Part shown: positions 35,455 through 47,427 of the stretch, one piece after another
How the letters are laid out: each line of letters starts with the position of its first letter
Position numbering within the stretch: the stretch's first letter is position 1
NCBI RefSeq assembly: GCF_000002595.2
Contig: NC_057015.1
Span: forward strand, 4,371,955 to 4,435,954
Direction of reading: 5' to 3'
Length of the DNA: 64,000 nucleotides
From: Chlamydomonas reinhardtii
Taxonomy: Eukaryota; Chlorophyta; Chlorophyceae; Chlamydomonadales; Chlamydomonadaceae
Program-made: the position numbers and the translations under genes
Notes under the pieces: generated by a model
Databases searched by the model: none
What the model was told of the DNA's origin: nothing
The model's input: only the letters and a program-made list of their open reading frames with translations

Positions 35455-36337
35455 ATGCAGCAGCCCGCTCGCAGGTCAGGCATTGGCACAACTTTCTCAG
35501 ACTTGTCAGTAACTAATAGCGATGTGATTCATGCAACCATGTATACAGGACCTGGACGGACCAGGAACTGGCAATCAGCGGCTTTGAGCGGTTCGCCCTT
35601 GAATTGGAGTTCTTGCAGTGCCTGGCCAATCCTCTTTACATCAATTGTAAGTGTCTTGTGGACTTGAATTTGGATGCCAATGAAGCTAAGTAATGCGATG
35701 TCTTCGTGCGCAGGGCTCGCAACGAAACAGTATTTTGACAACCCAGCGTTTTTGAACTACCTTAAGTACCTGCAGTACTGGAAGCAGCCTGCATACGCAG
35801 TGCACATCACGTAAGGCGGAGGGGGAAGGGCTGCGGCCTATAGGGTGCCAGGGCGGGAGAAAGGTGTAAGGAAAGGCGGTGGGCCACGCGGTGGGCTAGG
35901 CACACAGGTTGGAGCACTTCAGAGTAACGCACCGGGGCACCCAAGCAGGAACTGGCTGGCGCCAAAATACAGCATGCACTGTGGTAGCTCTGCACAAGAG
36001 GACGTGGGCATGCTCCGTGTCGGTTTACGTCTTGAGTTGCGGAATGAGTACTTCTACCATACTTCATCCCCTCGCCCCCGGTCGCCCTGCCCCCCCCCCC
36101 CGCCCCCCCTTCGCCACCTGTATCAGGTACCCGCACTGCCTGTTCTTCTTAGACCTGGTTCAGGATGCGGACTTCCGCAACGCAATAAAGGATTTCTCAT
36201 ACGCGGAGCATATCCGCCAGGCACAGGACTCGTTTTTCCGCAACTTCCACTCCAACCGGGTGGCGGAGGCGGAGGGCAAGGCCACGGCCGCGCCGGCAGC
36301 AGATGGCGACGGTGGCGCAGGTGATGCCATGGATTGA
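35455..36337 (+). CDS. MED31: Mediator subunit 31 (MED31/Soh1)
   Basis: MED31 is a small, highly conserved subunit of the Mediator middle module and works with RNA polymerase II. Exons 35549-35646, 35714-35810 and 36127-36337 are secure. They encode ELELEFLQCLANPLYIN, WLATKQYFDNPAFLNYLKYL, YWKQPAY and YPHCLFFLDL, the Soh1 family core. Exon 2 has no in-frame ATG before an upstream stop, so a spliced first exon is needed. The best fit is 35455-35474 (MQQPAR), which joins in phase over a 74-bp intron and gives 141 residues. That exon lies in a short motif shared with the BTB gene's 3' UTR, so the start is less certain than the rest. The Asp/Ala-rich C-terminal tail after HSNR is not conserved. 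Confidence 0.88.
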
Positions 36338-37321
36338 GCGCACATGTCCTGCTGGTGCCGGTGCGAACACGGAACGCACGTGGTGTTGGCTGGCAGTAGG
36401 TTGCGCAGGGCGCAGCGGGGGTTGGACGGTTTGACAGTCAATCTGCGTTTTGGCATGATTGCATGGAGACCGTGCAACGTGTGTGCCCATGGCATGTGTC
36501 ATACTGCGCTACGAATAGAAGGACAAAAAGCGAAAGGTGTGCACATTCAGGTAAGACACGTACAATGGTACCGTAGTGCGGTACTGTTGCTAGCTGGGGC
36601 CGGGGTTGCTAGTTGTTTACCCGTGTACAGCCCCTCGTCAGTGCCACTGATGAGGGCTGGCGGTGTTAGTACGTGCTGCGTTGCTGTGTAGAGAAAGTCA
36701 CGTTCTCAGCTGACAATTTACAGCAGTGTGGCTATTGCTCAGCTAAGTTTCGCACACTTCACCTGGCGGACTTGGAGCGGCGCCGTACAACTGAGGCGGA
36801 AGGAGGTTTGGTGTAGGGAGGTGTAGGGTGCGCCCGGGCCATTGAAGCGGCGCCGTACCCGTGAGACGTAAGGAGACAGCCCTAGTACCCTAAACCCGGG
36901 TACGGGGCACAGGAGGAGGTGAGCGAAGTCATTGCTTGCTAGGGATGTACGATCAGGGGCAGTTTCGACTGGGGCACCAGGTCACGGACGGTGGTATTGG
37001 CGGTGCAAGTCAGGGGTGGTGCGAGCGGTGTTTCTGATACCAGGTCTGTCGCGTGATTTCGAGGCCTTGGGAGTCTGGGTGTTATTAAGAAGTCGAAAGC
37101 TTTAGTACAGCCGTTCATCTCTACTACGCAGAAACGAGGCCGACTGGACGATACATGGCAGCGCTCCAGGTCATGCCATGCCAGGGTGCCATGCACAGCA
37201 CAAGGCTCAGACAATTCCGAGACGGCGTACATCTTCAGTCGCGATCCTTGCATACATTCGCATTATCAGGGTACATATCTGCCCATAAAATCAGCGAGTC
37301 GCGAAACACAAAGCACGGGTG
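36338..37321. other. Spacer between MED31 and the BTB gene
   Basis: No gene seen. It contains dispersed-repeat copy A (36567-36746) and a pair of ~30-bp near-identical blocks starting AGCGGCGCCGTAC at about 36777 and 36847. Confidence 0.55.
36567..36746. repeat. Dispersed ~180-bp repeat, copy A
   Basis: Starts with the near-palindrome GTACCGTAGTGCGGTAC and runs through TTGCTAGCTGGGGCCGGGGT, CTCGTCAGTGCCA, TACGTGCTGCG and AAAGTCACGTT to TTGCTCAGCT. It aligns over its length with 39741-39923 at about 80% identity, same orientation. Confidence 0.85.
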
Positions 37322-39249
37322 ATGTTCAAAATGCCTAAGCGCTCAGACTCGGGTCCGCAGGAAATCGAACTCTGGCTCGACGAGAGTAGCGAAGTTTCGA
37401 CTTTGTCGCTGGTCAACCGTGACGGCAAGGCAGCGCTGCTTAACCCGGGGAGAGAGGAGGTGACCATGTTCAACGGCGACGGCAGCGCGGGCTCGCCGTT
37501 CTGCATCGGCGAGTCGGCGTCCATAGGCTACATGTCTGGACACAACATTGGCATTGGCTGCTTTGAGTCGGGCACCGTGATCATCGCGGATAGCCGGAAC
37601 GCCCTTTACGCCCTGCGCGCTAACGATGAAAGGAGCAGGTGCTGGCTCCCAAGCAGCTGCCGCCCGGCCAGCTCGCGTGCCTAGCTGCTGACGGCAAGGG
37701 CAGTGTATACGCTTGCATCCGAGCGCCCAAGGAAGACTCACCCGAGCGCATCTTCAAGGTGGTGGTGGCGGGCAGCGGCGCCGGCAAGGTGCCCACGCAC
37801 ATCGCCTCGCTGCGGCAACACGCGCGTGCCGCCTGCATGGCCTTCCACCCTCCCTCCAACTCCCTCATCATCGGCACCGACAACCATGGCCTCTTCAGCG
37901 TCGGCGTGTCCGGCAGCAAGGCGCAGGCGGTGCAGCTGGAGCTGGAGGAGGTATCGGACGGCGATGACCTGGAGAGCACCGGTGGCGGCGATGACAGCGA
38001 CAACGAGGGTGCCTGGGGCGATGACGGCGGCTTCAGTGACGACGACGACGGCAGCGACGGCGGCGTAGAGCCGGAGTGGCCCGGCATCCGCATCTCGGGC
38101 GTCGCCGTGGACACGCATGGCTGCCTCATCGTGGCGGATGCCTATGAGCGGGGTCGCGGCTGGGGCCCGGTGGGATCGCGCGCGCTGATCGGGCGCGTCA
38201 GCCGCTTCCAGCTGGCGGGCGCGCAGGCCGGGGCGTGCGTGCTGCGCGGCCGTGAGACGCTGCTGAAGGGCATGGGCAGCGTGCTGCAGCACCTGCACGT
38301 GCTGGCCTGCGGCTTCCTGGCGGCCCTGGCCTTTGACAAGCTGCAGCAGTTCAAGCCGGAGGGCGTCGCGCCCTGGTTCTGGCGTCTGCCGCCGCCGCCG
38401 CGCGATGCTGAGGGGGCTGGCACCAGCGCTGCCGCAGGCGCGAAGCGTGCGGGCGGCGGCCATGTGGCGGATGGCCATGCGCGCAAGCTCGCTGGCATGT
38501 TTCTCGGCGGCGGCAGCGCTGCTGACGTGGTGGAGTTGCATGTGGGCAAGACCGCCGGCGGGCCCGCCATGACCTTCTCCATCCATCGCGCGGTGCTGAC
38601 CGGAGGCTGCAGCTGGCTGGCCTCTGGCCTGGCCAAGAGCACCGGCGCGCTCAAGGCGACCAGCGAGCAGCAGAAGGCGCTGGACGGCATGCTGCCGCAG
38701 GTGTTCGCTGTGGTGCTGGCCTACGTGTACTCGGGCGGCGTGGACTTTGAGGGCGTGGCAGCGGACCACCCGGCGGCGGCCCTGGCCACCGCCTCCGCTG
38801 CAGCTGGCGGCAAGGCGGCTGGGGGCAGCAAGGCGGCCGCCGGCAAGGGCGGCGCCGGCAAGAAGGGCGGCAAGGGCGGCGCTGGTGTCGGGGCCAGCAA
38901 CAGCGGCGATGGTGCGGTGGTGGCGGCCGGCAGCAGCGGCGCGCTCGAGCTGGCCAAGGCGGTGGCGGTGGCGGCCGAGCGGCTGCAGCTGCCGGGGCTG
39001 CGCGAGGCGGCGGAGGCCTACCTGACCTCACAGGTCAGCCCCGACACCCTGGGGCCCCTGCTAACGTGGGCCACAGCGGCACCGGGCCAGCAGCTGGGCG
39101 GTGGGCTGCAGGAGCTGGTGTCGCGGCTGAAGGCCTGGGCGGTGGAGCACGAGGGCGACATGAGCGAGGCGCAGCTGCAGGCGCTGCCGGCGGCGCTGGT
39201 GAAGGAGCTGTATGTGGGCAGCGTCAAGCGCCGCCGCACGGGCAAGTGA
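37322..39249 (+). CDS. BTB/POZ-domain protein with N-terminal repeat domain; one frame break
   Basis: BTB domains mediate dimerisation and often recruit cullin-3 ligases. The ATG at 37322 opens MFKMPKRSDSGPQEIELW and runs in one frame to about 37630 (ALRANDE). The same protein logic then resumes in another frame from about 37639 (VLAPKQLPPGQL) to the stop at 39247-39249, with no room for an intron. So either a small indel has broken the gene or the sequence has an error. The N-terminal half has short beta-rich units (GCLIVADAYERG) like NHL/propeller repeats and an Asp-rich loop. The BTB core is AADVVELHVGKT ... FSIHRAVLTGGCSWLASGL, split by an Ala/Gly/Lys-rich insert, and the C-terminus is basic (KRRRTGK). 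Exact partners are unknown. The gene has no introns, unlike its neighbours. Confidence 0.72.
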
Positions 39250-39455
39250 GAGAGAGGATTACAAGGACCCTGCTGGGGGCCAAATGCAGCAGCCCCAGGC
39301 TACAGGTCAAGTGGGGAGTATGAGAACGCGGACAAGCACGGAGGCAAGGGCAATGAAGCGAGTGAGCCATGCCAGTAGGGGAGCGAATATTATATGGTGC
39401 GCTGGGATGAAAGCGATGTGAGGTCACACGGCTGGTGAGCAGGTTGCTTGTATGT

Positions 39456-39460
39456 TGTAA
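39456..39460 (+). terminator. Polyadenylation signal (TGTAA) of the BTB gene
   Basis: TGTAA lies 207 nt after the stop codon; a second one follows at 39486-39490. Confidence 0.5.
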
Positions 39461-39740
39461 AAGGTGTGAACATGTAGGTGAATGATGTAACTGCGAGATA
39501 TGAATGCGACATTGCAAGTAAGAAGGGACAGTCCGACCAAGCAAGGGTGCCCAGCACCCAGGTCAGGAGGGAAGTAGGAGGTCAGGAGGGAAGATATGCA
39601 GGTTGTGTTGTCGAGGTTAAGGTAATTTGTGCACATTACCATCACTACCATACTACCAAGTTGCGGGCTGGCTTATTGCTGCACTTGCTGCGTTGCCCGA
39701 GATTGAGGTTGAAGGGTGCGCCAGGCAGACATGTGTAATC

Positions 39741-39923
39741 GTACCGTAGTGCAGTACCGTTGCTAGCTGGGGCCGGGGTTGCTCTTATTGTTCACCTCGT
39801 CAGTGCCATTGATGAGGGTTGGCGGTGATGATACGTGCTGCGCTGCTGTGTAGAGATCAGGAAAGTCACGTTCCACGTTCGCAGCTGACAGTTTACAGCA
39901 GTGTTGCTGTTGCTCAGCTGAGC
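39741..39923. repeat. Dispersed ~180-bp repeat, copy B
   Basis: Aligns with 36567-36746 in the same orientation. It carries TTACA at 39893-39897, i.e. TGTAA on the minus strand 314 nt past the IC138 stop, so the repeat may supply the IC138 polyadenylation signal. Confidence 0.85.
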
Positions 39924-40210
39924 AGAACCAGCCGCTGCCTGGGCATCAGCACAGCACTTGATTAGCGTACCGTACGGTACTGCAGCGACCCAGCTTATTA
40001 TGCACCCCTGCATGTCCACAACTCCTCAGCCGTGAACCCCACAAACACATGCTGCAAGCCTGGCCCCATCTGTTGTCGCTTCGTTTGCGATCCACACACA
40101 CCAGGCCCGTCCGCCAGCCAAGCACGTGCCGTACACCAACATGCATCACTCGCCACAGCACACCACCGCCGCCAGCCACCTCACACTCAGCTCAACTCCC
40201 TCTTCCAGTC

Positions 40211-43200
40211 CTACGCCTGCCCCGCCTGCCCCGTCTCCTTCTTCATCACGTTGGCCTTGATCACCGCGTCCAGCCGCCCCAGCTGCTCCTCCAGCGTGTC
40301 GTACTCGTGGCTGACGTTGTACAGGCGGTAGGCCTTGACGGTGCCGTCCTCGCCGCCGCACACCACCACTGGGTAGTTGGGCGCGAACAGCATGCAGGAC
40401 AGCTTGGCGGGCGTCTTCTGGTGCATCACCGGCTTCACGGTGGACAGCGCAAAGTCCCAGATCTGTGTGGGGCGAGGCGTGCGGGTGCGAGGCAGGGTGC
40501 GGGGTTGGTGCTTGGAGTACCGTAGGGTTGGGGGAAAGTATGGGGAAGCATGGTGAGATGTGTGGATTGCGGTGTGCCAGCCATCAGCGCGCGCCGAGAC
40601 CCCCGGTCTGCCACGGTCTGCCACCCACCTCCAGCCTGCCGGTGGCGGTGACGGAGCCGAACACGGTGGAGTTGGTGGGGCACCACTGCACGTCGTTGAT
40701 CTCATTGGTGGAGGCCTGGAACGTCAGCAGGGGTGTGTCGCGGCCTTCCTGCCACATGCGTATCGTCCAGTCGCCTGAGGACGAGATGAACATGTCCTTC
40801 TTGTACGGCGAGAACTGCACCTGGTACACGGGTCCCATGTGGCCCCGGTACGACTCCAGGTACTGCTCGCTGTACGACGTACTGCACTTGTGCAGCCAGC
40901 CGTCCTCGGTGGCGGCCACGTAGATGCGCTCGTCGCGGCCGGAGAAGTCAAAGGCCATGCCCGAGGTGAGGCGCGAGATGAAGGCGTCTTGCTGCTCCGG
41001 CACCGCGGCCGCCTTGGAGCCGTCCTTGGCGGCGGCGGGCGGGCCGCCGGCGCCACGCCGCGCCATGCGCTTCAGCTTCATGAGGTCGGAGAACTCCAAG
41101 CCCTGCGCGGGATAGCGTACGGCACGGCATCCATGCGTCGGTTACAGGTACACCGTGATAATGCAATCAACATGAGTCTGGTGCTTGCGCGCAGCCGTGC
41201 ACCCCACAATCCCTACGGCCGCCCTGACTGGACGCCCACGCCTGCGCCCGCGCTCGCCTCGCACCTTGGCGATGGACCACTGCGTGACGCGGCCGTCTGT
41301 GGAGATCGACACCAGCGGCTCGTCGCGCTCTGGGCCGTGGTCGAGCCACTTGACCTTCCACACCGGGTCCGAGTGCTTGCCGCTGTGCACATCGCTCTCC
41401 ATGCTGGGGGTGCCCTGCCGCGACTTGATGTCGTAGATGGCGACCGTGCCGTCGTACATGCCGAGGGCCAGCAGGTTGGGCGAGTAGGTGGAGAAGTCGA
41501 GCGCGGTGACAGCGGCCTTGACCTCGAACCACCACAGCGGGTGCTGCAAGTTCTTCAGGCTCCAGAACGCCACCAGCCCGCGCGGCTCGTGGCCCGTGGT
41601 CTGCTGCCCCGACGTCGTCGTTGCACCCGCCCCCGCCGCGCCCACCTCCCCGGCCGCCGCGCTCTCTGCCGTAACTGGCCGCGCAGCAGCCGCAGCCGCA
41701 GCTGCTGCGGCAGCGCCCGCGGCGCTGGACTTGTGTGTCGTGCTGAGCGGGTCGCCGGCGGCGCCCGCGCCCGGCGTGCCGCTGCCGAACGCATAGGAGC
41801 CGTAGCCAACGGCCAGCAGGTCTGGGTTGGCCTTGTTCCAGCCCATGCATGCCACGTTCTTGCCGGCGGTGAGCGGGCAGGACCAGTCCCACAGGTGCTC
41901 CATGCGCGGCGCGTCGTCACCCAGGTCCGCCAGCTCCTGCAGCAGCTCCTCCGGCCAGTTGCTCTCAGCCACACTCGCCGCGTACCCCGGCCCGGCACCG
42001 CCGCCACCACCGCCGCCGCCGCCGCCCGCTCCGGCGTGCGATTGGCGCACCGAGCGCGCATCGTCATCACCGCCGCGGCCGCCCTTGATGGACATGGCTC
42101 GGCTGAAGCCGCTGCGCTCCGACGGCTGCCGGCTGAGCTGCCCGGTTGCTGCGGCCACATTTGCCATGGAGGGCCGGTTGCCGCCGTAGGCGGAGCGCGC
42201 GGCCACGCTCTCGGCGTGGCTGCGGCCGCCCTCGCTGGGCGCAGCGCTCATGGGACGGTTGTCGCGGCCGGCGTGGCTGGCGGCCTCCGAGGTAGCGTCG
42301 TCGTCTCCTCCGCCGCCCATGCCGCGCATGGCCGACGTAACGGTGGCGCGGACGCCCTGCAGCGGCTGGATGTCCCTGTGTGTGCGCATGATCAAAGGAG
42401 GGAGGGAGTGCTCGTGGGAGGAGGGAAGCAACGGCACGGCGCGTGACTGTACATGTGTTGTTGCCTGTGCCGCCAGCGGTCATCCACTGACCCACATGCT
42501 CCCGCCCGCCACCACCGCCATTGCACTGCACGCAGCACACATGCACGCAACCCCACTGCGACGCAACCCCTCTTCCCTTGCGCTTTACTAACACACGCAC
42601 CTGTACAGCAGCAGCTGCTGCAGGTAGTTGTTCTGGTTGATGGCGAGGTCCATGAGCTCCAGCGCGTCGGGCAGCCCCCGCAGCGACAGCAGCGGGTCCA
42701 GCACCTCGGGCGCCGCCTGCTGCTGGTCCACCGGCACACCGTTGGGCAGGTTGGCGCCGGACAGGCCTGACATGTTGCCGCCCACACCTGAGGGGGCAGC
42801 CAGTGCACATCGGCATATGCCCCGGTGGCATAATCTTAATACTTCTTACTCGCAGCCCCCAACACATCGTGTCCGCAACCCAGCTGCATACACGCATAAT
42901 CCAATCACAACCTGTCCTCGCAGTGCCCCGTTCATGCCCGCTCGTCAACCGCACACAGCCCCGCATCCACGCCCCGAGCAACCCGCAGCCGACCCACCCG
43001 ACATGTAGCTGGGCTGCGCGCCGAACGCCATGGACTGGCCGTGGTAGGCGGACGGGCGCACCATCATGCTCTGGCTGCTGGCGCCGCCCGCCATGGTGCC
43101 GCGGCCGCTGGTGGGGTCGCCCGGCATGCCGCCCGCCTTGCCGCCGCCTCCTCCTCCCGTGTACTTGGCCACTCCGCCCGCCAGCTGGCTGATGCTGGGC

Positions 43201-45058
43201 AGCACCGCGCCGCCTCGGGGGTCGTCCTCGGCGTCCGCGGCCGCCTGCAAGAACACGTGCGCACCGCATCGTTGTTGCCTCGTAGCAGCGCAGAGACAGC
43301 AGCCGGGCATTCACGTAGCTGTTGTGACCCTGGACAGGAGATGAGGGCTTACAGGCGGAGAGCCGCAGTCAGCGAGCACCGAGCGACAAGACACGCTACC
43401 CACCTCGTCCAGCGCGCGGAAGGTGTCGGAGATGTCCCAGGCGGTGGCCTGCACGCCTGTGGCACGGGTGACCAGAACTGCTGACTGCGCCTCGCGGCTC
43501 TTCTTCAGCGCCACAAGCGTCTGAGCCTCCGCGTCTACGTACTTGTCCGTAGCCTGTTACGTACATGGGGTAGGGTAAGGAGCAGCCGGTTCAGCCTGAG
43601 TCCATGTCACGTGGCCCATGGCGCCATACCTAACTTTGCGCCCCATAGCCTGGAAGGATCACCGACCCCGTCCGCGCTCCTTCCGGCAAAGCTCAGCGCC
43701 CGCTCAGCACCGCTCCAATGCCACCCTCCGCCTGCCACGCACATGTTTGGTGTGCAGCAGGTTGGCGTAGCGCCTGTTGGCCTCCTCCACCAGCTTAGCC
43801 TCCTCCGTGTCCATCGCCACCGTCACGCCTGCGGAGTTGCCAGGGAAGCAGCAGCAGCAGCCAGTCAGTAGGGCGCCAGTCAGTCATGCACGTCGCCTAC
43901 TGCTGTACCGCAACAGCCCCAAACCCGCACCGCTGTTAGGACGGCCCCAAGTGGGTTTGGCTCCCAGCCTGCGCAGCCGGTCAGCCCAGCCAGCCTCACT
44001 CGCCTGTGGCCTGCCAGATGAAGATGGTCTCCGTCTCATGCAGTGTGAGGTACACGCTGCGCTCCAGGTCCTTCTCCGTCAGCAGCGGGGGCGGCGGCGG
44101 CGGCAGCTCCTCCTCGCGAGGGCCCCGTGAGGACTCAATCCCCGGACCCGCGTCGTCCCCCATGGCGGCAGCGGCCGCGTCCTCGGCGCCCTTGAGCTCA
44201 CGGTGCTTCTTTTCTCCTGTGGACACCACACGTCAAGGGCGATGGGCTTCGAGCCATGTATAGCACTTACAGGAAGCATCGGCGCTCTCCAGTATCTCAT
44301 TTCTGCGCCTCAAGCGTCGAGCGTCAAGCACAGCTGGTGTGCCTCAGGCTCTCACCCTCATAGTCATAGTCCGCCTCGCTTTTGGGCGTGTGCGTGCCGC
44401 TATCCGCGTTGCTGTACCAGCCCGCCTTCGTGAAAGCCGCGGTGCTGATGCGGTCCATGAAGAAATCAGAAGTCTCGCTGTTGGGGGTAGTGGTGTCGCC
44501 CGCGCCCCCCTTCAGTACCGTGGGGTTCAGCGACAGCAACGGCTTCGGCGTGCGGTCCACACCATCAATGATAACCTGGGGATGTCAGCGCATTCGCGGG
44601 AAGGAAGACAAATGAGTATGGCACGTGCTATTGTGGACACCAGATCCCAAAGCATCGTCCAGCAAGGCATATGACGTGCTCCCGTTGGGCGGACACGGGC
44701 GGGCCGCTGGCACACACCCCGCCACATACCCGTCGCAACCCCGCCTTACCTGCAAGCGCTCGTTCTCTGCGCCATTTACACTCCGATTGGACTGTCGCTT
44801 TGATTGCCGGAAGCTCCCGCGGGGCCCCCCTGCTCGAACGCCAGGAGTCCAGGACGCGTGAGCGCCGCGACACATTGACGCAGCTTGCACGGTTTGCGAC
44901 TTACCTGATATGCTCGCTCGCGGTCCGGGCTGTCCTCCTGTGCTTGTCTGACGAGTACCTCCTCCGCCCCATCCTTGCGTCGTGCTTTGCCTTGGTTTAT
45001 AGCCCCCTACTTGCGATTGGCTTGGCTTCGGAGGCAATGCCTTTTTCTGGTCCGACAT
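40211..45058 (-). CDS. DIC4: Inner-arm dynein I1/f intermediate chain IC138 (WDR78/DNAI4 family)
   Basis: IC138 is the regulatory phospho-intermediate chain of the two-headed inner-arm dynein I1 and controls flagellar waveform (C. reinhardtii locus BOP5). Eleven phase-consistent exons: 45058-44905, 44829-44750, 44575-44356, 44216-44004, 43828-43743, 43553-43404, 43244-42998, 42787-42601, 42375-41265, 41102-40629 and 40462-40211, giving 1057 residues. The N-terminal half is disordered and rich in Ser/Gly/Ala. TLVALKKSREAQSAVLV with GVQATAWDI matches the WDR78 family segment. WD repeats begin near EHLWDWSCPL and include GLVAFWSLKN, GTVAIYDIKS, GRVTQWSIAK, DWTIRMWQEG and IWDFAL. The intron after the ATG codons of LHETETIFIWQATG uses a GC donor at 44003-44002. 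The visible length equals the size I recall for the C. reinhardtii protein. Confidence 0.93.
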
Positions 45059-46572
45059 TTTGACGAGTATTTGCTAAGCAATGTAAATCCTTTGGGACCC
45101 TGGCAGCGATAAGAAAGTCGTGTGAAGGCCTTCGAGGGACCGAAGTCAACTCTTCACCCTATAGTCCATACTGGTACTTGCAGTGTAACGTTTGTGCAAT
45201 GCAATAAGGACAACGAAAATGCACAGAGAGCTTGGTGTGGTAAAAGGGCACGGTCACACGGCCCCATGTCGTGGTTGGCTCCGACCCCCGTTCGCCTTGC
45301 TCACGGTTCCGGTATCGCCCGCGTAGATGGATACTGTGCAGGTCACGTATTCCTTAATCTCACACGGTGGTGGACATTGCATGTTATCAGTGCACTGGTG
45401 GGGCCCCCACCGAGGTTGGCTCCCCGAGGACCATCCCGCGGAAACATTGCAAAAGTTGTTTGCGTCCGGTACGTGCTCCTGCCCGGCTAGCCGCACGTAC
45501 GCAGCAAAAGCACCTGTTGCTAATGCAGGATGAGCCTCTAGCGGTCTAAGACGTCGTTGCGTATGCGTTGCTGGTCTTGAGCAGCATTCCTACGTGGGGA
45601 GGGGCTGAGGCCCAAGCCGCGGATGTGGCAATAATACCCCACAAGACTTCACAGTAAGTGTGCAAGCAGTCCCTGGCTAGTCATCAAGTCCTCTTTCTGG
45701 CGTTCCTGCTACAGCGGATGACCTCACGGCCTCACCCTGGGGTGGCCCCACTGGGGTACCTACCCACCCCCACCTGGCCAAAGCATGCTGCGCATCTACG
45801 CATAATCTCTCCATGGCTGCAATCCCACCAGTGTGTCTACACTGTGCTCGTGTGAGGTTGTGTGCAGTTTTGTGCGTCGCGCAAAAAGGAGGAACGGAGT
45901 AACCTTACAGGTGCAACCCACAAGAGCCAGACCTGCAGACCACCACGTTCCCGTTGCGACACCATATCTGTAACGTCGTCACGCCTCATCATCATGGGCA
46001 TTGCAACATTACGATACTGCGCAGTACATGCATGCAAGCTTGAAGGTAGCATCTTCTGACCGCATCAGAAGGTCCGATGTTGGATCACACTCCGCATGGC
46101 ATTTACTGCACACACCCGGTCCCGCCCAACCATCCCCCGCATGGCAACCCATCCGGCTGCCATCATTGGTAACCTCCGTACTACTAGAGGTGTGCGTATT
46201 GACTACTGGTAGCATAGGTAGCACATATCAAATCGACCGTCCGGAGGTCCGAAGTCTTATGGTACACTGGGCGCTCTACGGTATTTCGAAAGTCAGCAGA
46301 AGCACAAACGCAATCCCGTCTACACATGTCAGTCTCGCCACATTCGTAAAAAGCGGTAGCACATCACTGTCAAACGAAATCTAAAAAGCGCAATGCGCGC
46401 CCGGCTCCGTATCGCGGGCACCCCCACGGGTGCAGCTCTTGCCTCCCGCACTAGCGCTCCCATACCTCTTTCCTTGTCCGTCTCTCTCTTGTCCGTCACC
46501 CTCTTCTAAGAATCTCCCAATGCCTCCACGATCTCGCTTGCATCAGGTCAAAGTCAGCTCCTACCAGAGCTC
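45059..46572. other. Intergenic region upstream of IC138
   Basis: About 1.5 kb holding the IC138 promoter on the right-to-left strand and the 3' end of the plastid gene. No gene or clear repeat is seen. Confidence 0.5.
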
Positions 46573-47427
46573 TTACGCGCGCAGCGCCTCCTCCAGCAGC
46601 CGCCGCGACTCCTCCGCCAGCCCGATCTTGGTGACCATCACCTTGCCTAGCGCCATAGAGCGGGTCTTGCCCGACGCCACTTCAAAGGCCTGCTCGTCCA
46701 GCAGCTTGGCCTCCACCACATACTGCGCCGCCTCCTTGCCGCGCACGAACTCGCCGTCAGCGCGCTTGACGGACAGGCACGGGAAGCGGAGCTGGCCGTC
46801 GTCTACCGAGGCCTGCGCGGTGCAAGGAAGCAAGGGAAGAGGTCGCGGCAGTGCTTAGCTGGCTGTAATACGGGCAGAGATCGTTTCGAGGGCTGCTACA
46901 TGGCGGTGCATTAGGTTGTAAGGAGCAACCTCCAGTCTGCGCTCGTGCGAAACCCCAGACACGACGTCCCCAGCTGCCCTGTGGCTCCAACTCACGCCCA
47001 CGCACGCACCTGGATGGACCCAGAGCTCAGGACAAACCATTTGCCCTCCTCCACAAGCTGCTGTCCTGATGTCGTCTGAATGACTGCGTACTCGGCGGTG
47101 GTGGTAGCGGGGGCCCCCGCTTGCCCCTGTACCCGTGGCCGCTCGGCTGCCGGCACAGTTGCGGCGGCGCACACAATTGGGCGAACTGCGCAGCACAAAA
47201 CATTTAAGTCAAGTTTTGTTTTGCGAAGGCGGGGCCCGCTGACACGTCGACAGCGCAACGACGGTGGGCCACCACAAAAGCAAGCGCAATTCTGTTGTTA
47301 TTCGACGTTCGCCTTAGCGACCCCGCAAAGTGCCCCAAATTGCTATACCTGCACGGATTGAGGCCCTGGAGGGAGCTACCACTGGGCAGCGTCCGCTGGT
47401 CGCGGCGAGGCAGCGAATGGAGGCCAT
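46573..47427 (-). CDS. Small plastid-targeted protein, weakly bL21-like
   Basis: Three exons: 47427-47349, 47185-47010 and 46812-46573, giving 164 residues. Residues 1 to about 30 (MASIRCLAATSGRCPVV...) look like a chloroplast transit peptide. After an Ala/Thr linker comes AEYAVIQTTSGQQLVEEGKWF, which resembles the first strands of ribosomal bL21 (YAVIxxGGKQ...VxxGxxF). The rest (LRFPCLSVKRADGEF, KVMVTKIG, a C-terminal helix EESRRLLEEALRA) lacks the basic KxxRRxxGHRQ end that bL21 uses to hold rRNA. So it may be a diverged L21-fold protein rather than the ribosomal protein. Plastid location is inferred from the leader alone. Confidence 0.7.

Larger units (their letters stand above)
39250..40210. 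other. Convergent 3' region between the BTB gene and IC138
   Basis: Holds BTB-gene TGTAA signals at 39456-39460 and 39486-39490 and dispersed-repeat copy B. A perfect palindrome CGTACCGTACGGTACG-type sits near 39965. No gene seen. Confidence 0.6.

Noticed and set aside
37738-38769. Minus-strand 343-codon ORF
   Set aside because: Antisense shadow of the BTB gene with no recognisable motif.
40839-42446. Long plus-strand ORF (535 codons)
   Set aside because: It is the antisense shadow of IC138 exons; Ala/Arg/Gly-rich frames arise routinely opposite GC-biased codons.
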